Below are positions 6,405 through 13,856 of a stretch of 22,926 nucleotides of DNA, piece after piece. The translations under genes were made by a program, and so were the position numbers. How positions within the stretch are numbered: the stretch's first letter is position 1; every line of letters begins with the position of its first letter. Location: the NCBI GenBank assembly GCA_947487845.1, contig CANKYC010000008.1:1-22926 (forward strand), given 5' to 3'. The stretch comes from Rickettsiales bacterium. GTDB lineage: Bacteria; Pseudomonadota; Alphaproteobacteria; Rickettsiales; UBA1997. The notes beneath the pieces were generated by a model. The model saw nothing but the letters and a program-made list of their open reading frames with translations. It was not told where the DNA came from and did no database searches.

Positions 6405-8582
6405 TTATAGATTCTTGAAAGATAAACTTAAATTAAAAGTTTTTTGTGGTTTGCTTAAACTGCTGGGATTGGTTTCAATTGCAGAAAAACCAAAAATTGC
6501 GCAGCAGCCTTCGCGATAAAGCGTTATGCCCCGTGAAAGTGTGCGACTGCTTTGTAAATCTTTGCTCATGGTGGTTGTTACTTTCCATATTGGCGTAATT
6601 TGCATTGAGGCTGTGAGATTAATTTGTTCTTTCTGAGCCGAATTTTGGATAGTTTTTCTAATCAATAAATAATCACTAGAAAAAGTGAAGCGACTAAGAT
6701 CAAGGACGGTGGTGATTTGGTTTACTTGGTTACTATAATTTGATTCACCGAGTTGAAAGGAGTAAGTTATGGTAAAATATTTTGCCGCCTTATACAGAGC
6801 CTGACCGACTATATTTGATTTATTGTTATCTGTGAAGCCACGAATTACAACGTCTTGGGCATTTCCTGCTTTTCTATAGCCTTGTCCTAGAGTTAATCCA
6901 AATTCGCCAAATCTATTAAATAAAGAAGATTTAACGCCATAATTTATGCGCTTTCCAGATTCGTTACGATCAAAGCCTGCAATACGATCCGTGACAAAAA
7001 GATTACTAACGCTTAACTCGGATTCGTTACTATCTTCATTCGGAAGTTTGTTAAAATTTTCAGTATAAGCGCTGGTAACGAGGTTAATCATTGGCTCAAT
7101 CATCAAGGTATTGGTTTCTGATTTTCTGATCAAAGGCAATCTCCAACTAATCGATAATTCGGGTTTCATATTTGTTTGTACGCTATCGTAATCATTGGTG
7201 CGGGAAGTGAACTGAAAATTATTTTCCAAAGAATAAGCATCTGTTTGCGCACGAGCATTAATTGCAAAAAGATTGCCATGAATATTAAAAGGAAGATTAG
7301 CTTCCGGAGTCATCGTAGCCCGACGATATTGCAGACCATCTTGGCGCGTAATTACAGTCATATTGGAAGTTAAAGCAAATTTTTCTTTAAAGAAAAATGG
7401 CTTGGTTTCTATATGAGAATCAATTTGCGGTAATATCAGCGGTGCTGCTTCAGCATTTGCAGCGGGATCTAATTCCTGAATTCTGATTGTTTTAATGGCG
7501 TGGTAATCGCGACCTTTAATGTAATCAAGGTTAACTTTGGTTAAAGTATAATTCAGATAGTTAAAATGATAATCCCGTAAGTAATCTTTATCGCCTACCG
7601 TATTTCCGATAAAATCCAATCCAACATCTTTGGTAAAATCAAAAGTACCATTTCCAATTAAATTCCAGCGATATTCGTTGTTAGTTCTACTAACAACGGT
7701 TGTATTACTGTTAGAGGTGATTTTGTTATTAGCAATTTCAAATATGCCCTGATAATTGCCATAAGTTGAATAATGACGAAAATCGTTATTGATGATAAAT
7801 TGGTTTTTACTAATCCCAATCAATGGAGTAACGGTCAAATCCATGTTGGGAGCAAGGTTAAAATAGTAAGGAACTCTGATGCCCAAACCAAGATTAGTAC
7901 TTTTTGCATAGCTGGGATTTAAAAATCCAGAATCTCTTTTTTTTGACTTCAGGGGCACGCGCAAGTAAGGCGTGTAAAGAACGGGAACATTGTAAAATCG
8001 CAATATTCCGCCTTTACTTCTGATAACTTGCTGTTCGCGATCAATGGTTGTGACATTTGATTTAATTGAAACAAAATCTCTTCTTTTGCCAGCTAATTCA
8101 TTATCTGCGGCAATTTCAGGATTTGGGCAAATTGAAAAAATCGGACTTTGTAAAACTGTGATAAAAGGAGTTTGACGATCAATTTCTGGCGAATCTAAAT
8201 AAGAACCATCACTGAAAATCATTTTGGTATCGTAAAATTTACCACTGCTGAAATCATCTTTTATTTCTAGGTTATTGGCTCGCACATTGCCAACTTCCAG
8301 ATCTTTAATTTTTACATGGCCAAAGGCGCGAATCATGCCGCCATTTTTATTATAAGTAACTTTGTCAGCATAAACTGCGCTTGCGCCTTTGGTTACTTCC
8401 ACATTTCCCGTTGCTGTTAAAGTTTTAGTTTCTTGATCACCATCAATTTCATCAGCTTTTAAAACAGCGTGCGGCGAATTATCTTTATTTTTCTTAATTG
8501 GCGGTATCGCCCAAACATTCTGCGCCACAAGAACAGCCACAAAGAAAGGCAGTAGAAATGTGATGCGGCGCCAGAAATTCAT
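6405..8582 (-). CDS. lptD: LPS-assembly outer membrane protein LptD
   Basis: A 725-residue protein. The N-terminal MNFWRRITFLLPFFVAVLVAQNVWA is a signal peptide with cleavage likely after VWA. Residues from about 40 to 150 are the periplasmic OstA/LptA-like beta-jellyroll, with the recurring pattern LTATGNVEVTKG...VYADKVTYNKNGGMIRAFGHV. The rest is the beta-barrel with the conserved stretches SPIFSICP, NVPVLYTPYLRVP and NLGLGIRVPYYFNLAPNMDL. In Gram-negatives LptD with LptE inserts LPS into the outer leaflet. The strand pattern continues to the terminal Phe-Lys-Asn-Leu, consistent with an intact barrel. Its ATG directly follows the secD stop (TAGATG), implying coupled translation. Presence of the gene suggests that the organism makes LPS or a related lipid, which is inference. 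Confidence 0.93.
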   Translation of the reverse strand: MNFWRRITFLLPFFVAVLVAQNVWAIPPIKKNKDNSPHAVLKADEIDGDQETKTLTATGNVEVTKGASAVYADKVTYNKNGGMIRAFGHVKIKDLEVGNVRANNLEIKDDFSSGKFYDTKMIFSDGSYLDSPEIDRQTPFITVLQSPIFSICPNPEIAADNELAGKRRDFVSIKSNVTTIDREQQVIRSKGGILRFYNVPVLYTPYLRVPLKSKKRDSGFLNPSYAKSTNLGLGIRVPYYFNLAPNMDLTVTPLIGISKNQFIINNDFRHYSTYGNYQGIFEIANNKITSNSNTTVVSRTNNEYRWNLIGNGTFDFTKDVGLDFIGNTVGDKDYLRDYHFNYLNYTLTKVNLDYIKGRDYHAIKTIRIQELDPAANAEAAPLILPQIDSHIETKPFFFKEKFALTSNMTVITRQDGLQYRRATMTPEANLPFNIHGNLFAINARAQTDAYSLENNFQFTSRTNDYDSVQTNMKPELSISWRLPLIRKSETNTLMIEPMINLVTSAYTENFNKLPNEDSNESELSVSNLFVTDRIAGFDRNESGKRINYGVKSSLFNRFGEFGLTLGQGYRKAGNAQDVVIRGFTDNNKSNIVGQALYKAAKYFTITYSFQLGESNYSNQVNQITTVLDLSRFTFSSDYLLIRKTIQNSAQKEQINLTASMQITPIWKVTTTMSKDLQSSRTLSRGITLYREGCCAIFGFSAIETNPSSLSKPQKTFNLSLSFKNL

Positions 8583-10145
8583 CTAAAGTAAATTCAATTT
8601 TTGCGGCCTGCGTTTTTTGAGCCAAACAGCGATCAACATTCTAGTAAGAATAATGGCGGAAAACATCGAAGCGATAATGCCAATTGATAAAGTAACTGCG
8701 AAACCTTTAACCGGGCCATTGCCAAAAACATAAAGAAAAAAAGCCACGATTAAAGCCGTAATGTTAGAGTCGGTAATGGTGCGAAATGCTTGATTAAAAC
8801 CTTGTTCAACGGCAACAAAAACGCTTTTTTTCTCGCGCAGCTCTTCTTTAATTCTTTCAAAAATCAACACATTGGCATCAACCGCCATACCCATTGTAAG
8901 TACAATACCAGCGATTCCGGGCAAAGTTAAAGTTGCGCCGATTAAGGCCAAAACCGCCAGAATTATCATGATGTTTATTAGTAGCGCAACGTCGGCGATG
9001 AAGCCGAAAAATCCATAAAATAAAATCATAAAAAATGCCACAAACACAAGCCCAGCAAGTGCTGCCAAACTTCCACTTTTAATTGAATCCATTCCCAAAG
9101 ATGGGCCAACTGTTCTTTCTTCAATAACTTTTAAAGGTGCTGGAAGCGCGCCAGCTCTAAGTAAAAGTGAAACTTCATTTGCTTCTTGAGTTGTAAAACT
9201 TCCTGAAATAACGCCAGAACCTTGATTGATTACGCCGTTAATTCTTGGCGCAGTAATAATTCTACCATCAAGCACAATTGCGAAAAGCTTGCCAATATTA
9301 TCTTTGGTAATTTGGGCAAATTTTCTTGATCCCGCATCATTAAATCGGAAAGCTACCGCTGGTTGACCTTCGTGATAAGTTGTATTGGCATCAACCAATA
9401 AATCACCGCTTAAAATAACTTCTTTTTTGATTAAATAGGAACGGCCTTGATAATCAAAAATGCGCTCCAAATCAGAACCAACATAGTTTTGAGAAGCGCC
9501 AGTAAAGGTTTGATCATCGACAAAATGGAAAGTCATTTTGGCAGTTTTCCCCAAAATTGATTTTAATTCTGAAGAATTTTCAACACCCGGAACTTGTAAT
9601 AAAATACGGTTTTCACCTTGTGCCTGAATGGTTGGTTCTTTAGTACCGCTTTCGTCAATTCTGCGGCGCACGATTTCAATTGATTGCTTGATCAGGTTTT
9701 GTCTAGTTTCAAGAATTCTTTGCTCAGAAAAATAAACTTCAAAGCTTCCAGAATTTTCATCAAAATCAGTACCGCGACTTAATTTTTTAATAATCTTTTT
9801 AGCAGATTTTTGTTCATCTTCATTGCTTAAAGAAAAAATAATTTTGCTACCAGCAATTGTCGGAACCGCGTGAACGCCTTCATCGCGAAAAGATGATTTA
9901 ATTTCATCTTTTAAATTATTGAGCTGTTCTTTTATGTAATAATCAAAATCCACTTCCAGCATAAGTTGCGAACCGCCGCGCAAATCAAGCCCAAGATTAA
10001 CTTTATTATTGGGTAAAAATTTTTCTAATTTTTTGGCGATTGGCGAATTTTCATTATGAACAACCAGCGACGGAGCCGCATAAATCAAAGCCAAAAGGCA
10101 AGCTGCTAAAATTGAAATTATTTTTAATCTCGAGAAGTTAAGCAT
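8583..10145 (-). CDS. secD: Protein translocase subunit SecD
   Basis: A 520-residue protein of typical SecD length. It has an N-terminal membrane segment (residues 8-25), then VNLGLDLRGGSQLMLEVD (49-66, the hallmark DLRGG block), a large periplasmic P1 region, GVENSSELKSILGKTAKMTFHFVDD, and QEANEVSLLLRAGALPAPLKVIEERTVGPSLG leading into five C-terminal membrane helices with GMAVDANVLIFERIKEEL. SecD with SecF uses the proton-motive force to help proteins through SecYEG on the periplasmic side. The gene sits after yajC as usual but is followed by lptD with no secF; the protein ends at the normal point, so it is not a SecDF fusion and secF must lie elsewhere. A palindromic repeat separates it from yajC. 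Confidence 0.97.
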   Translation of the reverse strand: MLNFSRLKIISILAACLLALIYAAPSLVVHNENSPIAKKLEKFLPNNKVNLGLDLRGGSQLMLEVDFDYYIKEQLNNLKDEIKSSFRDEGVHAVPTIAGSKIIFSLSNEDEQKSAKKIIKKLSRGTDFDENSGSFEVYFSEQRILETRQNLIKQSIEIVRRRIDESGTKEPTIQAQGENRILLQVPGVENSSELKSILGKTAKMTFHFVDDQTFTGASQNYVGSDLERIFDYQGRSYLIKKEVILSGDLLVDANTTYHEGQPAVAFRFNDAGSRKFAQITKDNIGKLFAIVLDGRIITAPRINGVINQGSGVISGSFTTQEANEVSLLLRAGALPAPLKVIEERTVGPSLGMDSIKSGSLAALAGLVFVAFFMILFYGFFGFIADVALLINIMIILAVLALIGATLTLPGIAGIVLTMGMAVDANVLIFERIKEELREKKSVFVAVEQGFNQAFRTITDSNITALIVAFFLYVFGNGPVKGFAVTLSIGIIASMFSAIILTRMLIAVWLKKRRPQKLNLL

Positions 10146-10231
10146 GATTTTGTTAGTTTGTTAATTATTTATTTTTTGAAGATACTTATTAGACGAGCTC
10201 TTAAAAAATACCTTCTTAATTGATTTATTAC

Positions 10232-10314
10232 CTCGATGTCATGCTGAGCTTGTCGAAGCATGATTCAAGACCTTCCGAAGAATCATGCTTTAACAGTCTC
10301 AGCATGACATTGAG
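10232..10314. repeat. Palindromic intergenic repeat (CTTGTCGAAG family) between yajC and secD
   Basis: Two 34-base arms (10232-10265 and 10281-10314) are reverse complements at 29 of 34 positions, joined by a 15-nt loop. Each arm itself contains a small inverted repeat, TCATGCT...AGCATGA, around the core GAGCTTGTCGA. The same 25-base core occurs at 12958-12983 and, inside ileS, at 22867-22891. It starts 16 bases after the yajC stop within the yajC-secD transcript and could attenuate or stabilise the mRNA. Confidence 0.85.
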
Positions 10315-10330
10315 AAGCGATTTAAACTTT

Positions 10331-10711
10331 TTATTTTTTACCTTTTTTAGCCACTTCTTTTTTGACTTTAACAACTTCATCTCTAACCAAATCAGCCACA
10401 TAATTTTTCAAAATTTTCACTTTCACACCATCAGCAATTTCAACTTCAACTTGATTTTCTTTAGTCAAAACTTCGGTTACATTTCCAATGATTCCGCCAT
10501 TTGTAATAACTTTATTGCCAATTTTCAAATTATTAACCATGTTTTGATGTTCTTTCATTTTCTTTCTTTGCGGCATTATCATCAAAAAATAAAACACGAA
10601 AAAAATTAAAATTAATGGCAGCAAACTGGTGATTGGAAATTCTGGCGCAGCGGCTGTGGCATTTACAGCTTCTTGAGCAAATGAATCACTGATAAAAAAT
10701 TGTTTTAGCAT
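10331..10711 (-). CDS. yajC: Sec translocon accessory protein YajC
   Basis: A 126-residue protein. An Ala/Thr-containing N-terminal segment is followed by one membrane helix at about residues 29-46, then the family's PQRKKMKEHQNMV (51-63) and the small beta domain GNKVITNGGIIGNVTEV. YajC is an inner-membrane partner of SecDF. The tail is lysine-rich (VVKVKKEVAKKGKK). It sits upstream of secD as in most proteobacteria, with 185 bases between them containing a palindromic repeat. It is 36 bases downstream of the small lipoprotein gene, so it is part of the lspA-to-lptD gene run. Confidence 0.95.
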   Translation of the reverse strand: MLKQFFISDSFAQEAVNATAAAPEFPITSLLPLILIFFVFYFLMIMPQRKKMKEHQNMVNNLKIGNKVITNGGIIGNVTEVLTKENQVEVEIADGVKVKILKNYVADLVRDEVVKVKKEVAKKGKK

Positions 10712-10747
10712 TTTTATAAATTATTTTAAGTTGTTATTGGTAAATTA

Positions 10748-10942
10748 TTATTCGTCACTTTTAAGCAAAAGCTCTTTAAGTTTGGCAACACTTTCTTCTT
10801 TTTGTTCATTTGATGGTTGTTCCGGATGGTTGAAATCAGGCGCTTCAGCAAAATTTGGCGGCACGATTAACGAATCATCTTTCGCATTATTAATGCAAGA
10901 TGAAGCCAGAAGAATTGCGATTAAACAAAAAATCTTTTTCAT
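10748..10942 (-). CDS. Small lipoprotein resembling DUF3035 (BamF-like), shortened
   Basis: A 64-residue protein beginning MKKIFCLIAILLASSC, a lipoprotein signal with lipobox Cys16. After it comes DDSLIVPPNFAEAPDFN (22-38), which resembles the LVVPPDF motif of alphaproteobacterial DUF3035 lipoproteins (BamF in Caulobacter). Those proteins are encoded directly after lspA, as here. The start overlaps the lspA stop (ATGA), strongly suggesting coupled translation and a real gene. Compared with family members it is very short, keeping little beyond the motif and a charged helix. Role in the outer-membrane protein assembly complex is inferred from family and position only; without the context I would have called it a hypothetical lipoprotein. 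Confidence 0.65.
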   Translation of the reverse strand: MKKIFCLIAILLASSCINNAKDDSLIVPPNFAEAPDFNHPEQPSNEQKEESVAKLKELLLKSDE

Positions 10943-11436
10943 TTTTTTTTATTAAAAAATAGGTCGTCAAAAATTAAGATCATCACGCCAATAAACACAA
11001 AAGAATCTGCTAAATTAAAGGCTGGCCAATGATATGAAGCAATATGAAAATCAAGAAAATCTGCTACTGCGCCATTTTTTACGCGGTCAGTAAAATTGCC
11101 CAAAGCTCCGCCGATTATAAGACCAAAAGCATAAGTAAAATGCAATTTCTCATTGTGGTAAAGCCAGAAAAAAAGTATAGTTGCGATTGAAAATTGGATG
11201 ATGCAAAAAATCAGTTGACTGTTTTCAATATTATGAAACATGCCAAAACTAACGCCGCGATTCCAAACATAAACTAAGTTGAAGAAATCAAAAACCCTGA
11301 TTTCAGGATTTTCTAAACCTTGCGTATAAGCAATTTTTTCAAGCATTGCGAAGATATATCTTTTGCTTAGCAAATCAAAAAATGCCGCGCAAAAGACAAT
11401 AAAAATTCCGAGCAGAAATAATTTTTTAGCTTTCAA
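10939..11436 (-). CDS. lspA: Lipoprotein signal peptidase II
   Basis: A 165-residue inner-membrane protein with four hydrophobic segments. Motifs: NRGVSFGMF (59-67), GGALGNFTDRVKNGAVADFLDFH (109-131) and WPAFNLADSFVFIG (137-150). Asp126 and Asp144 are the expected catalytic pair of this aspartic peptidase, which cuts lipoprotein signals before the lipidated Cys. Substrates encoded in this window include MltA and the small lipoprotein whose start overlaps it by four bases. It heads a seven-gene minus-strand run down to the glutamine-synthetase-like gene and is divergent from fmt; the 176 bases between hold a palindrome and any promoters. Confidence 0.97.
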   Translation of the reverse strand: MKAKKLFLLGIFIVFCAAFFDLLSKRYIFAMLEKIAYTQGLENPEIRVFDFFNLVYVWNRGVSFGMFHNIENSQLIFCIIQFSIATILFFWLYHNEKLHFTYAFGLIIGGALGNFTDRVKNGAVADFLDFHIASYHWPAFNLADSFVFIGVMILIFDDLFFNKKK

Positions 11437-11483
11437 AATATTTGTAAGAATTAAATTTTTAACATTTAAAGTAGCTCAAATTC

Positions 11484-11538
11484 GAGTGGACCCCGTCTTC
11501 GCGACTTTGTCACCCCGTCTTCACGACGGGGTCCACTC
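11484..11538. repeat. Palindrome in the lspA/fmt divergent region
   Basis: GAGTGGACCCCGTC (11484-11497) and its exact reverse complement (11525-11538) flank 27 bases. ACCCCGTCTTC occurs twice inside (11490 and 11512), the second copy forming its own hairpin with GACGGGGT. It lies between divergent genes, so it may cover promoter or operator sequence, or be another dispersed repeat. A possible fmt promoter follows it: TTAAGC at 11545, 16 nt, TATTAT at 11567. Confidence 0.75.
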
Positions 11539-11582
11539 ATGGTTTTAAGCAAAGGTGATAAAATAATATTATACACATTTCT

Positions 11583-11614
11583 AAACCCTAAATCCTAAAT
11601 CTAAAATCCTAAAT
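11583..11614. repeat. Degenerate heptad repeat CCTAAAT abutting the fmt start codon
   Basis: The sequence before fmt reads as four imperfect copies of CCTAAAT/TCTAAAA, the last overlapping the first bases of the ATG. It replaces any Shine-Dalgarno sequence. It looks like slippage-generated low-complexity DNA. Confidence 0.6.
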
Positions 11615-12536
11615 GAAAATTATCTTCATGGGCACGCCAGATTTCGCCTGCCCGACTTTAGAAAAATTAATTGCTGATCCTGATTTTGATATTGTCGCAG
11701 TTTATACTCGCGAGCCACAAATTGCGGGTCGCGGGCAAAAAATTACCAATTCCCCAATTCACCAATTAGCTTTAAAACATAATTTAAAAGTGATCACGCC
11801 AAAAACTTTGCGAAATGTTGAGGCTCAAAAAGAGTTTTTCAACTTACAAGCCGACGCCGCCGTGGTTGTGGCTTACGGGCTTATTTTGCCGCAGGAAATT
11901 TTAGATGGCACCAAATTTGGCTGCGTAAATATTCACCCTTCCCTTTTACCAAAATGGCGCGGCGCCTCGCCAATTCAGCGTCCATTGATGGCGGGAGATC
12001 GTGAAACCGGAATTACAATCATCAAAATGGATAAAGGCGTTGATAGTGGCGAAATGATGGTGCAAGAAAAATTTTCTTTGGAAGGCGACGAAACTTACGC
12101 CGATTTAGCCAAAAAATTATCGCAAATGGGCGCAGAAATTTTAGTCAAAACTCTAAAAAATTTACGCGATGGAAATGTTGTTTTAACCAAGCAGGACAAT
12201 GCTTTAGCCAGTTACGCCAAAAAAATTGAAAAAGAAGAATGTAAAATTAATTGGCACGAATCGGCCGAAATAATTGAGCGAAAAATCCGCGCTTTAAATG
12301 GTTCGCTAGAAGCATTTTTTAATTATGGCGATGAAAAAATTAAAATTTTTAAAGCCGAAATTTTAGATGAAAATTCGCTTGGTGAAGCGGGGAAAATTCT
12401 CGATGAAAAGTTCGCGATTCAATGTGGTAAAGGTTCAATTAGACCTTTGATTTTGCAGCGCCAAGGTAAAAAACCGGTTGCAATTCGTGATTTATTATTA
12501 GGTTTTAAACCAGAAGTTGGAAAGATTTTAAATTAA
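11613..12536 (+). CDS. fmt: Methionyl-tRNA formyltransferase
   Basis: A 307-residue protein of full length. The N-terminal formyltransferase domain has MKIIFMGTPDFACPTLEKL (1-19), the tRNA-contacting loop TREPQIAGRGQKI (32-44), VVAYGLILPQEIL (85-97) and NIHPSLLPKWRGASPIQRP (106-124), with catalytic Asn106, His108 and Asp144 (GVDSGEMM). A C-terminal OB-like domain follows from about residue 205. It formylates Met-tRNAfMet using 10-formyl-THF for bacterial initiation. Often paired with def, which is not next to it here. The start is fixed by the family N-terminus although no Shine-Dalgarno is visible. Its stop is one base from the stop of the opposing gene, with no intervening terminator. Confidence 0.98.
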   Translation: MKIIFMGTPDFACPTLEKLIADPDFDIVAVYTREPQIAGRGQKITNSPIHQLALKHNLKVITPKTLRNVEAQKEFFNLQADAAVVVAYGLILPQEILDGTKFGCVNIHPSLLPKWRGASPIQRPLMAGDRETGITIIKMDKGVDSGEMMVQEKFSLEGDETYADLAKKLSQMGAEILVKTLKNLRDGNVVLTKQDNALASYAKKIEKEECKINWHESAEIIERKIRALNGSLEAFFNYGDEKIKIFKAEILDENSLGEAGKILDEKFAIQCGKGSIRPLILQRQGKKPVAIRDLLLGFKPEVGKILN

Positions 12537-12537
12537 T

Positions 12538-12909
12538 TTACCTCACCGCAAAGCACGGCAAATAAGGCTGCAAGAAAATTAAGCGCGAAGTTTTAAAAGG
12601 GAAAAGTTCATCATCACCATCTTTCGCCAAACATGTATCACTTGCCGCCCTAAGCTCCTCGCCATTTTTGAATAAAAAACAAGCTTCATCATCCAACATT
12701 TTTTTAATCATCGCAAATTCCTTTTTCTCATAATAATCCGCCGCCTCGGCAAATTTTTCTTTCGACAAACAACCGATAATTCCTTCTTTTGCCGTAACTT
12801 TATAAGCAACTTCCTTCACATTCTCCGAATGCTTTTCTGAACCAAAAAGCACATTTAAAACTTGGGTGATAATCATCGAAAGAATAAAAACTATAATAAA
12901 TTTCTGCAT
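12538..12909 (-). CDS. Unknown small membrane-anchored or exported protein
   Basis: A 123-residue protein I do not recognise. The N-terminus MQKFIIVFILSMIITQVLNVLF is an uncleaved anchor or a signal peptide. After it comes a charged, mostly helical region containing EKFAEAADYYEKKEFAMIKKMLDDEACFLF (rough residues 51-80). Four Cys at about 47, 77, 93 and 119 could form disulfides in the periplasm. No lipobox. It converges tail to tail with fmt and lies at the edge of the accessory stretch with palindromic repeats upstream of its start. A real gene is likely because the open frame has a coherent signal and composition, but no function can be proposed. Confidence 0.55.
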   Translation of the reverse strand: MQKFIIVFILSMIITQVLNVLFGSEKHSENVKEVAYKVTAKEGIIGCLSKEKFAEAADYYEKKEFAMIKKMLDDEACFLFKNGEELRAASDTCLAKDGDDELFPFKTSRLIFLQPYLPCFAVR

Positions 12910-12948
12910 GATTTTGTTTCTATAATTTGCGTTCCGAAGCCATACCTA

Positions 12949-12992
12949 AACTCGCAGTCATGCTTAAGCTTGTCGAAGCATGACTGCGAGTT
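12949..12992. repeat. 17-bp perfect hairpin of the CTTGTCGAAG family, terminator-like on the plus strand
   Basis: AACTCGCAGTCATGCTT (12949-12965) and its exact reverse complement (12976-12992) flank a 10-nt loop AAGCTTGTCG. On the plus strand the stem runs into TTTTTT (12991-12996), the form of an intrinsic terminator. The only plus-strand gene nearby is fmt, over 400 bases upstream, so it could stop antisense read-through. It contains the same 25-26-base core as the repeats at 10239 and 22867. Confidence 0.85.
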
Positions 12993-13127
12993 TTTTGCTA
13001 GTTTTTAAGCCGCGCCTAAAGAACGAACCCAACTAAATCAACTTTTCACAGACTTTGATTAAAAAATTTGCGAAGAGGATGATCGGCAGAGCTTGCTACT
13101 GTAAGGGAGTTAACGGGACAATTGTGG

Positions 13128-13151
13128 TTACAAGCCCCTTCCTGCTTTAGG
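13128..13151. repeat. 24-bp direct repeat, copy 1
   Basis: Contains CCTGCTTTAGG and matches 13839-13862 at 21 of 24 positions in the same orientation. The two copies flank the DUF4160/DUF2442 gene pair. Confidence 0.75.
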
Positions 13152-13213
13152 TTTTTAATCGGGGTTAATTCACAAAATCAGTCTTAGAACCTGTTTTAAA
13201 CTCTACTTTTGCG

Positions 13214-13453
13214 CTAATTTTGACGCACGCTTTCTTCATATAAAGTATCTGGGCAAAAATCTTGATCATGCGGCCATTTTACGCTGCCCATAAAAACGCT
13301 AACCGATTTAAAAAAAGATTTATCGCGCAGTTCTTTAAATATTCCGCGATCCAAATAAGGAGAAGCGTCAAATAACCTTACCTCGCCATTATCAAAAGTA
13401 AGTTCGAGTAAATAATTTTCTAACGGCTGAACTTTTTTTACTCTTGGATTCAT
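13214..13453 (-). CDS. DUF2442 domain protein
   Basis: A 79-residue protein with the DUF2442 pattern: MNPRVKKVQPLENYLLELTFDNGEVRLFDASPYL, then GIFKELRDKSFFKSVSV and VKWPHDQDFCPDTLYEES. The conserved features are the opening beta-hairpin with L.F.NGE.R.FD, and the terminal W.....D..PD.LY. Such proteins are frequently encoded next to DUF4160 proteins and the pair is suspected to be a toxin-antitoxin or regulatory module; neither has an assigned biochemical role that I know of. It begins 2 bases after the stop of the DUF4160 gene. The last codons run to 13214, with no terminator visible. Confidence 0.8.
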   Translation of the reverse strand: MNPRVKKVQPLENYLLELTFDNGEVRLFDASPYLDRGIFKELRDKSFFKSVSVFMGSVKWPHDQDFCPDTLYEESVRQN

Positions 13454-13455
13454 AG

Positions 13456-13725
13456 TTATTTTAACGGATCAATTTTAAAAATTTGCTGACCCTCTGATGC
13501 CAAATGCCAGTCAGCCATTAATTCTTCTTTATGAATTTCTATCCAAGCAACAACCAATCTTTCTTTGTTATTTGGCAAAGAACCTTCCAGTAATTTTCCT
13601 TCTGGAATTGAAAAAGCAGCCTCGTCGTTTTGATATTTTACATGAATATGTGGCACATGATGCTTCTTTTTATCAAAGAAATACATCATTACGATTACGC
13701 CGTAGAACATTGATATTATTGGCAT
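13456..13725 (-). CDS. DUF4160 domain protein
   Basis: An 89-residue protein. The DUF4160 signature is clear: MPIISMFYGVIVMMYFFDKKKHHVPHIHVKY (1-31), with the family's P.I..FYGI...MY..D...HH.PH.H..Y, then EAAFSIPEGKLLEGSLPNNKERLVVAWIEIHKEELMADWHLA. A promoter-proximal AAGGT seven to eight bases before the ATG acts as Shine-Dalgarno. It forms a two-gene unit with the DUF2442 gene. The pair sits between two 24-bp direct repeats, which suggests it moved as a unit. Function unknown; a toxin-antitoxin role is conjecture from the common pairing. Confidence 0.82.
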   Translation of the reverse strand: MPIISMFYGVIVMMYFFDKKKHHVPHIHVKYQNDEAAFSIPEGKLLEGSLPNNKERLVVAWIEIHKEELMADWHLASEGQQIFKIDPLK

Positions 13726-13763
13726 GGTGATACCTTGTTTTGTTAAATATTAATTTACTTATC

Positions 13764-13856
13764 GCTGGGCGGGTTTTTAACCCCTTCCAACTATTCACGT
13801 CTAAATTTCTTTAACTCGAACTGAACTTGAGGACGGATTTACAAACCCCGCCCTGC
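13764..13856. repeat. Imperfect inverted repeat between the RT and DUF4160 genes
   Basis: GCTGGGCGGGTTTTTAA (13764-13780) pairs with the complement of TTACAAACCCCGCCCTGC (13839-13856), with a few mismatches, around about 58 bases. The right end overlaps direct-repeat copy 2 and sits immediately next to the RT stop codon (13858-13860). It could be a terminator for the RT, a cassette boundary, or the only place near the RT for a short structured RNA. Confidence 0.6.

Larger units (their letters stand above)
12910..13213. other. Gene-poor stretch with hairpin and possible structured element
   Basis: No gene found in these 304 bases. After the hairpin at 12949-12992, bases 13014-13151 are bounded by short inverted ends CCTAAAG (13015-13021) and CTTTAGG (13145-13151). 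The right end (13128-13151) is a near copy of 13839-13862. The inside is moderately GC-richer than its surroundings but matches no RNA family I could recognise (tmRNA, SRP RNA, RNase P, 6S were considered). Bases 13152-13213 show nothing. Confidence 0.5.

Noticed and set aside
11583..11614. Telomere-like CCCTAAA repeat
   Set aside because: Only a few imperfect copies next to a bacterial start codon. The resemblance to plant telomere repeat is coincidental.
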